Part shown: piece by piece, positions 59,599 to 64,000 of the stretch
How the letters are laid out: the number at the start of each line of letters is the position of its first letter
Numbering within the stretch: the stretch's first letter is position 1
Source: Phycisphaerae bacterium
Lineage (GTDB): Bacteria > Planctomycetota > Phycisphaerae > UBA1845
Length of the DNA stretch: 64,000 nucleotides
Assembly: GCA_029260075.1 (NCBI GenBank)
Contig: JAJDDY010000052.1
Span: 1-64,000, forward strand
Direction of reading: 5' to 3'
Position numbers and translations under genes: made by a program
Notes under the pieces: model-generated
The model's input: the letters and a program-made list of their open reading frames with translations, nothing else
What the model was told of the DNA's origin: nothing
The model's database searches: none

Positions 59599-60027
59599 TT
59601 ACGTTGCGGGTCTACTTGGCATCGCGCTTAGTCGCATATATGTAACTTGTGCGACCGCGACCTTCGTGGCCGATTCGTCGTACAGGTCGACCGCCACCGG
59701 GCAGAGCGTTTTCCCGATCTTGATGACAGTGGCGCGAGCGGAAACGTCGGTGAGGCAGGGGGCTAGAAATCGAATGTTCATGTCCGTTGTGGTCAAGATC
59801 GCGTCCGGTCCGAGGTGTGTCATGATGGCGAAGCACGCGATGCTGTCGGCAATGGTCATCAAGATGCCGCCGTGAAGCGATTCATAAATGCCGTCGTATG
59901 CTCGCTGCCGCGGCACCGTAGCCATGCACGTGCCCTCGGAAAACTCATCGATGCTAATGCGAAGGGTTTCGACGATCGGAATGACCGCGACGCGAGCCAA
60001 GAGTGTTTGTCTACTGTTTGCGTCCAT
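59599..60027 (-). CDS. PaaI-type hotdog thioesterase
   Basis: 142 aa, one hotdog domain. SLHGGILMTIADSIACFAIM is the central helix with the usual HGG, followed by ILTTTDMNIRFLAPCLTD and VAVAQVTYMRL. Members hydrolyse acyl-CoA esters such as phenylacetyl- or benzoyl-CoA. The substrate is not predictable here. It stands alone between nhaD and the HldE-like gene. Confidence 0.85.
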   Translation of the reverse strand: MDANSRQTLLARVAVIPIVETLRISIDEFSEGTCMATVPRQRAYDGIYESLHGGILMTIADSIACFAIMTHLGPDAILTTTDMNIRFLAPCLTDVSARATVIKIGKTLCPVAVDLYDESATKVAVAQVTYMRLSAMPSRPAT

Positions 60028-60172
60028 TCGTACTGATCACTCCGAGCAAGCCATCGGCGCAAGTTGCGAAACACGCGGGTATCGGGCGAGATACGTAATA
60101 GTCAAGAGCAACGCCGCGACCGCGGATGATACCGGAACTCGGTGCGTTCGCACAAGCGACTCGCTGATTCGT

Positions 60173-61792
60173 TCACGCATGCATGGGTATCGTTGGTGTG
60201 GCCGAGGATGGCGCGGCGGAAGGGGGAGCGGTTGGTGGGGCGAGTTCACGCCGCGTGCTCATCCAGTCTCGAAGTTGCGCTTGACGTACAGGGTGATTGC
60301 CCAGCATGGCGATCTCCAAGGCGGCGGCGGCGCTCCCGACGTACGCAGCCTGCACCACATCGGCACCAGAAGCCAACGCCATCGTAGCCGATGCCAATAG
60401 CGCGTCACCGCAACCGAGGCGATCGACGGGCGTATCGGCCAATGAAGGTAGCTGTTCGCTGCGGAGGCGCCCGGACCATTCCGGCGAGTTTCGATCTTGA
60501 CTACTCCGCTCGAAGACCACCATGCCCCGCTTCTCCAGCGTGACCATGAGGTGCCTCGCCTGAGTCCGCGCCAATACATCCCACGCTACAGCCGACAGGC
60601 CTGAATCGTAGTTGTTGAGCGTCGTACGCACCTCGCGTTCGGTCGGGCAGAGCAGGTCCACATGCTGAAAATGAAGCATGTTCGCACGTCCGCCGCTGAT
60701 GTCCGCCGCAAGAATATGCACGTTGTGTCGCAGCATCGGCAGCACCCGCCCGAGCAGGTTGCTTGTGATCATGCCGTATCCGAAGTCGCACAGAATCACG
60801 GCGTCCGCTAGTTTGGCTTGCTGTTCGATCAGCAATGCGGCTTGCCGTTCCGCCACGGAGTCGAGCGGATATCGCCGACCACGGTTCACCTTCAACAGCT
60901 TGGCGTCGTCCACCATGAACCGCGTCTTGCATACGTTGTCAGGGCGGGACTCCATGAGGTGCGATTCAACGCCTTCGCCGGCAAGCACGTTGCGGATGGT
61001 CGGCGTGGCGTCGTCGTCGCCCACCGAAGAGAGAAGGAACGCATGGGCGCCGAGGGCGGCCACGTGTCTCGCGACGATCGCGGCGCCGCCGACGTAGCAT
61101 CGCTCGTCGCGCTGCGTCAGGTTGATCATGGGTGACTCGCTCGCGACACTGAGCGCGTCGCAAAGCACGTAGCGATCGACCACAACGTCGCCGACGACAA
61201 GCACATTGAGATCGCGAAACCTGTCAAGCGTTTGCGTCAACTTGTCGCCGGTGACTTCGTTTCGCTTGACGACCTGGCGCACGCGATGCCACGGTCCGGT
61301 GTCACGGCTGAGTCGTGGTTCGAGTAGTTCGACGGAGCTGAAGTCGACCTCGCCGCTCGAAAAAATGACGCGTCCGCCGTAGCCCTCGACCACTCCGACC
61401 TCGGCGAGAAACGCGGGTTCGCAGGAGTGTTCATGTTCCTGCCCACGAACGCAAACGTCGGGGCGTATCCTCGCCAGAACGCTTTCGGCAGTTGGCCCGG
61501 GATCGATGTGGACGAAGTCGACGAACATCAACGCCGCCACGTTTTCCGCGCGGCGCTGCTCGGCGACGTAGGGCGTTTGACCGGCATGCGTCAGGCGATC
61601 GTCGCCGCTGATGGTGACGACCAGGACGTCGCCTTGGGCCCTGGCGAATTCGAGGTACCGCATGTGTCCCGGATGAACGATGTCGAAGCAACCGTGGCAC
61701 TGCACGATCGTTCGCCCGTCCGACCGCGCGAGATCCACGGCCTCAACAAGCTCGTCTAGCGTGAGAATTTTTCGTTGAATGTTCGCGGGCAC
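60173..61792 (-). CDS. Domain-swapped HldE/RfaE-like bifunctional enzyme
   Basis: 539 aa from a GTG at 61792 with CGGAGA upstream; a GTG at 61834 would add 14 residues. The N-terminal 140 residues are the nucleotidyltransferase: QCHGCFDIVHPGHMRYLEFA with HPGH, ISGDDRLTHAG and IRPDVCVRGQEHEHS. The PfkB sugar kinase follows (about 200-510): VVGDVVVDRYVLCDAL, GGAAIVARHVAALGA, and DRLGCGDALLASATMAL, where GCGD replaces GAGD but keeps the catalytic Asp. In E. coli HldE the kinase comes first. If the activity is that of HldE, it makes ADP-heptose for LPS. The last 30 residues are Pro/Ala/Ser-rich. Confidence 0.85.
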   Translation of the reverse strand: MPANIQRKILTLDELVEAVDLARSDGRTIVQCHGCFDIVHPGHMRYLEFARAQGDVLVVTISGDDRLTHAGQTPYVAEQRRAENVAALMFVDFVHIDPGPTAESVLARIRPDVCVRGQEHEHSCEPAFLAEVGVVEGYGGRVIFSSGEVDFSSVELLEPRLSRDTGPWHRVRQVVKRNEVTGDKLTQTLDRFRDLNVLVVGDVVVDRYVLCDALSVASESPMINLTQRDERCYVGGAAIVARHVAALGAHAFLLSSVGDDDATPTIRNVLAGEGVESHLMESRPDNVCKTRFMVDDAKLLKVNRGRRYPLDSVAERQAALLIEQQAKLADAVILCDFGYGMITSNLLGRVLPMLRHNVHILAADISGGRANMLHFQHVDLLCPTEREVRTTLNNYDSGLSAVAWDVLARTQARHLMVTLEKRGMVVFERSSQDRNSPEWSGRLRSEQLPSLADTPVDRLGCGDALLASATMALASGADVVQAAYVGSAAAALEIAMLGNHPVRQAQLRDWMSTRRELAPPTAPPSAAPSSATPTIPMHA

Positions 61793-62191
61793 GCCGCCGG
61801 TCTCCGGGTCGTTTTGCCATCGCGACTGGCGCACACCACACCCGCCGATTGTCGATATCGGCGATCGATGGCGTGGTGGAACACGGTTTCTTTATCGTCT
61901 GGAATTGACGGTCTGCGGCCCGAGATCGCCTGTCGAGGCCCAGAGTCCCGATGTCGAGATTCAAAGGTAGAATGTCGAACCTCTGGCAATCTGTTCAAGA
62001 ACGTGTGGCACCGACTTCCAGCCGGTGATCCGTTGCGGCCTTACTCCCGATTTACATTGTGACAGGCGTGACGTACGATGGCTGTCCGTCGTGGCGCGGT
62101 GGTTGCCGCCGGTCGATTGCTGCTGTCGGGGGTCGTGCGTGTGCGATGCCGCCAGCCACAAGCACGCGGAGTTAGCTAGAAGCTCGTCGCC
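61793..62191. other. Divergent intergenic region with a family II repeat
   Basis: It separates the HldE-like gene from lptF and must hold both promoters. A family II repeat lies at 61990-62045. No gene is seen. Confidence 0.4.
61990..62045. repeat. Dispersed repeat, family II, copy 6
   Basis: CTGTTCAAGAACGTGTGGC, then ACCGACTTCCAGCCGGTGATC and CGTTGCGG. It has one arm of the terminal repeat (GTTCAAG) and lacks the distal half seen at 22534. Confidence 0.6.
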
Positions 62192-63784
62192 ATGCCGTTT
62201 CCCTGGACCCTCCAACGATACATCTTTCGCGAAATCAGCAAGACCTTCATGCTGACTGCGCTGGCCCTGACGGTTGTGCTCGGGCTCGGCGGTGGCGTGG
62301 TGAACATGATGAAACTCGGCGAGGTTACGGGTGGACAGGTCGTGCGTCTCATGGCCATGCTCCTGCCACTCGCCATGGCGTTGACGCTTCCGGTGGCGGC
62401 GCTGTTCAGCGCCACCGCCACGTATGGCCGGCTGAGCGCCGACAACGAGTTCGTGGCCTGCCGCGCCAGCGGGATCAACATGCACGTCTTGTTCTTTCCT
62501 ACGGTCGTACTCAGTTTCGTCGCAGGGGGAACGTGTTTTGTATTCACGAGTTTTGTGATTCCCAGGATGGTGCGCAACCTCAACACATTCGTTAGTGTCG
62601 ACGCGGCGGCTCTGATTCAGAAAGAGCTCAATCGCCCCGACGGCATCGTGGTCGACGGTCGCTTTCGCATTTACGCCGACCGGTGCGTGGCGAGTGCGGA
62701 TGATCCGAACCGCATCACGCTAATCGGTGGCGCGCTGATCGAGATGGATCAAGGTGAAGTCGTTCGGTACGGTACGTTTCGAGAAGGACGCATTAACATT
62801 GAGCGCGATCGCGATCCACCACGATTGTCCGCGGTGGCCATCGGCGTCAGTTCCTACGACCGAAGGCAGGGTGCGTTCTTCGAGGAAGGCGAGCAGGTGT
62901 TCGGCACCACCGATCTGCCCTCGACGCTTCCGTCCAGAATCAAGTTCCTGGACCTTGGAGAGCTGCTGCACTACCGCGCCGCGCCTACCGCGTGGTTCGA
63001 GGTTCGCGAAAAGATGGACGATCTACGTGCAGCCGCGCGTGCTCTGGCGGTTCAATCTTGGTTATGGCGTTCGCTTCGCGACAACCAACGGCTCACCCTC
63101 GAAGACGACACGCATCGATACGTGATCAGCGGAACCCCGCCCTCGACGATGCCGATGGAGTCGGGTTTTCACCTCGAGGGTGTTCATATAGACCAACAGA
63201 CCATCGCGGCGCCGAGCAAGGTCGACGCTGACTACGCGACCATCGATGTCGGTGGCGATGCTACGCCGACGGGCGTGTCCGTTCGCATTCAACTCACCGA
63301 CGCGCGTCTTTACGATGGGGATACGACCATTCGCCGGTCCACGCTGATCTTGGACCCGGTTCACGCAGCGACGGCGGTCTTGGACGAAATGAACACCCGA
63401 AGCGATGAGCAGATTTTGGCGTATGCCGGTTCGAGCCCCGTCGAGGCGTTGCGCGAGGCAGGCGATAAAGTTGCGGTCGAGCAAAGCAGAACCTTGCGAC
63501 ACATCTCCGGCGTGCTGCACGAACGAGCCGCCCTGAGCGTCAGCGTGTTTGTGCTTGTTTTTCTAGGGGCTGCGCTCGGTATTGTGTTTCGCGGCGCCCA
63601 CGTCATGACCTCTTTTTGCATCAGTTTCGTACCCGCGCTGGTCATTATCGTTACTATCGTGATGGGAAAACAAATGGCGCATAACGAATCCACGTACCTG
63701 GTCGGGCTGTGCGTGCTTTGGAGCGGGATTCTCACTGCCGCAGCGTTGGACGTCTGGGTCTTGGGTCGCGTGTTGAGACGGTAA
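62192..63784 (+). CDS. lptF: LPS export permease LptF-like (YjgP/YjgQ family)
   Basis: 530 aa, longer than E. coli LptF (366 aa). The N-terminal part has a basic start (LQRYIFREISKTFML), then three helices with LALTVVLGLGGGVVNMM and LLPLAMALTLPVAALFSATATYGRLSADNE, given here as ALTLPVAALFSATATYGRL followed by SADNEFVACRASGIN. The periplasmic part, about 330 residues, is expanded. Three helices close the protein (VSVFVLVFLGAALGIVF, CISFVPALVIIVTIVMG, VLWSGILTAAALDVWVL). LptF and LptG form the ABC permease that extracts LPS from the inner membrane. The next gene begins 16 bases on and is the second subunit. Confidence 0.9.
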   Translation: MPFPWTLQRYIFREISKTFMLTALALTVVLGLGGGVVNMMKLGEVTGGQVVRLMAMLLPLAMALTLPVAALFSATATYGRLSADNEFVACRASGINMHVLFFPTVVLSFVAGGTCFVFTSFVIPRMVRNLNTFVSVDAAALIQKELNRPDGIVVDGRFRIYADRCVASADDPNRITLIGGALIEMDQGEVVRYGTFREGRINIERDRDPPRLSAVAIGVSSYDRRQGAFFEEGEQVFGTTDLPSTLPSRIKFLDLGELLHYRAAPTAWFEVREKMDDLRAAARALAVQSWLWRSLRDNQRLTLEDDTHRYVISGTPPSTMPMESGFHLEGVHIDQQTIAAPSKVDADYATIDVGGDATPTGVSVRIQLTDARLYDGDTTIRRSTLILDPVHAATAVLDEMNTRSDEQILAYAGSSPVEALREAGDKVAVEQSRTLRHISGVLHERAALSVSVFVLVFLGAALGIVFRGAHVMTSFCISFVPALVIIVTIVMGKQMAHNESTYLVGLCVLWSGILTAAALDVWVLGRVLRR

Positions 63785-63800
63785 CAGGGTATCTCGCCGA

Positions 63801-64000
63801 ATGTTGTCCACGCTAGATAGATACGTCCTGCGATCGTTGGTGATCAATTATGTGCTGGGGCTGGGCACTATGCTTAGCCTCTACATCGCACTTGATATGT
63901 TCGTCAATATGGACGAGTTCACTGAGCACGGTTACTCGCTCGGCACCGTGCTGTACAACATCGCCAGCTATTACTGGCCGAACCTGTTCGTGTATTTCAA
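63801..64000 (+). CDS. lptG: LptG-like permease, 5' part only
   Basis: 66 codons before the window ends. The product begins MLSTLDRYVLRSLVINYVL, then a helix (GTMLSLYIALDMFVNMDEF) and VLYNIASYYWPNLFVYF. LDRYVLR followed by a helix with an Asp-rich end (DEF) is the usual LptF/G N-terminus. It follows lptF directly, so it should be the partner subunit; which of the two is F and which is G is uncertain. Confidence 0.8.
   Translation, partial: MLSTLDRYVLRSLVINYVLGLGTMLSLYIALDMFVNMDEFTEHGYSLGTVLYNIASYYWPNLFVYF

Noticed and set aside
1-64000. CRISPR array, prophage, integrase or insertion sequence
   Set aside because: No regularly spaced direct repeats, cas genes, phage genes or transposase were found; the repeated DNA is palindromic and dispersed.

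Overview
The window is about 64 kb of fairly GC-rich bacterial chromosome and most likely comes from a member of the Planctomycetota, perhaps near the Phycisphaerae. The taxon is an inference from gene content. The main pointers are an ECF sigma factor beside a giant Ser/Thr kinase with TPR repeats, exported proteins with Cys-rich 'CNGNxVPDEC' and Asp-rich 'DxDxDGxxD' segments, HAF-type repeat proteins, an IPTL-CTERM sorting tail, and many short palindromic dispersed repeats. No phage, insertion sequence, rRNA or CRISPR array was seen.

Layout. 1-7.3 kb: a lysine-rich hypothetical protein, frr, a delta-1-pyrroline-5-carboxylate dehydrogenase, an MgtC/SapB membrane protein, lgt and a TetR regulator. 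7.7-13.8 kb: a three-gene, translationally coupled operon for an ATP-driven Fe-S reductase of the 2-hydroxyacyl-CoA dehydratase / double-cubane class. Its large subunit carries two activator-type ATPase domains in one chain, and the third gene encodes an unknown 95-aa protein. 14.3-28.1 kb: an ECF sigma factor and a run of exported proteins. These are a large secreted protein, a LolA-like lipoprotein, an M28 peptidase, two HAF-repeat proteins, an LCAT-like lipase lipoprotein and a beta-helix protein whose signal peptide is split from the body by a G9 tract. 28.2-37.1 kb: an AI-2E-type permease, lepA, tRNA-Arg, a histone-H1-like protein, a TMTC-like membrane TPR protein, a DUF1801 protein, a DUF5658-like membrane protein and moaC.

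37.3-45.6 kb (minus strand): a signalling block reading ECF sigma factor, Ser/Thr kinase-TPR, CheY-like receiver, CheA, then a receiver-histidine kinase. 46.4-51.8 kb: rplU, then a surface-sugar group (glycosyltransferase, WlbB-like acetyltransferase, WlbA-like dehydrogenase) and a TolC-like protein. 52.4-57.7 kb: tRNA-Ala, tRNA-His, a UVR-motif protein, FlgM, an HtrA protease and a 59-aa zinc-ribbon protein. 57.8-64 kb: NhaD, a hotdog thioesterase, a domain-swapped HldE-like bifunctional enzyme, and lptF with the start of lptG. Lgt, lptF/G, the HldE-like enzyme and the wlb-like genes fit a Gram-negative envelope with lipoproteins and LPS-like glycans. FlgM and CheA fit a motile cell.

The most unusual material is (i) the fused double ATPase with its split partner, (ii) three families of roughly 50-140-bp palindromic, MITE- or REP-like repeats, one of which has become coding sequence in front of a signal peptide, (iii) the G9 frameshift in that same gene, (iv) a tRNA-His gene without the usual G-1:C73 pair, and (v) a structured region with two terminators and no gene upstream of rplU.
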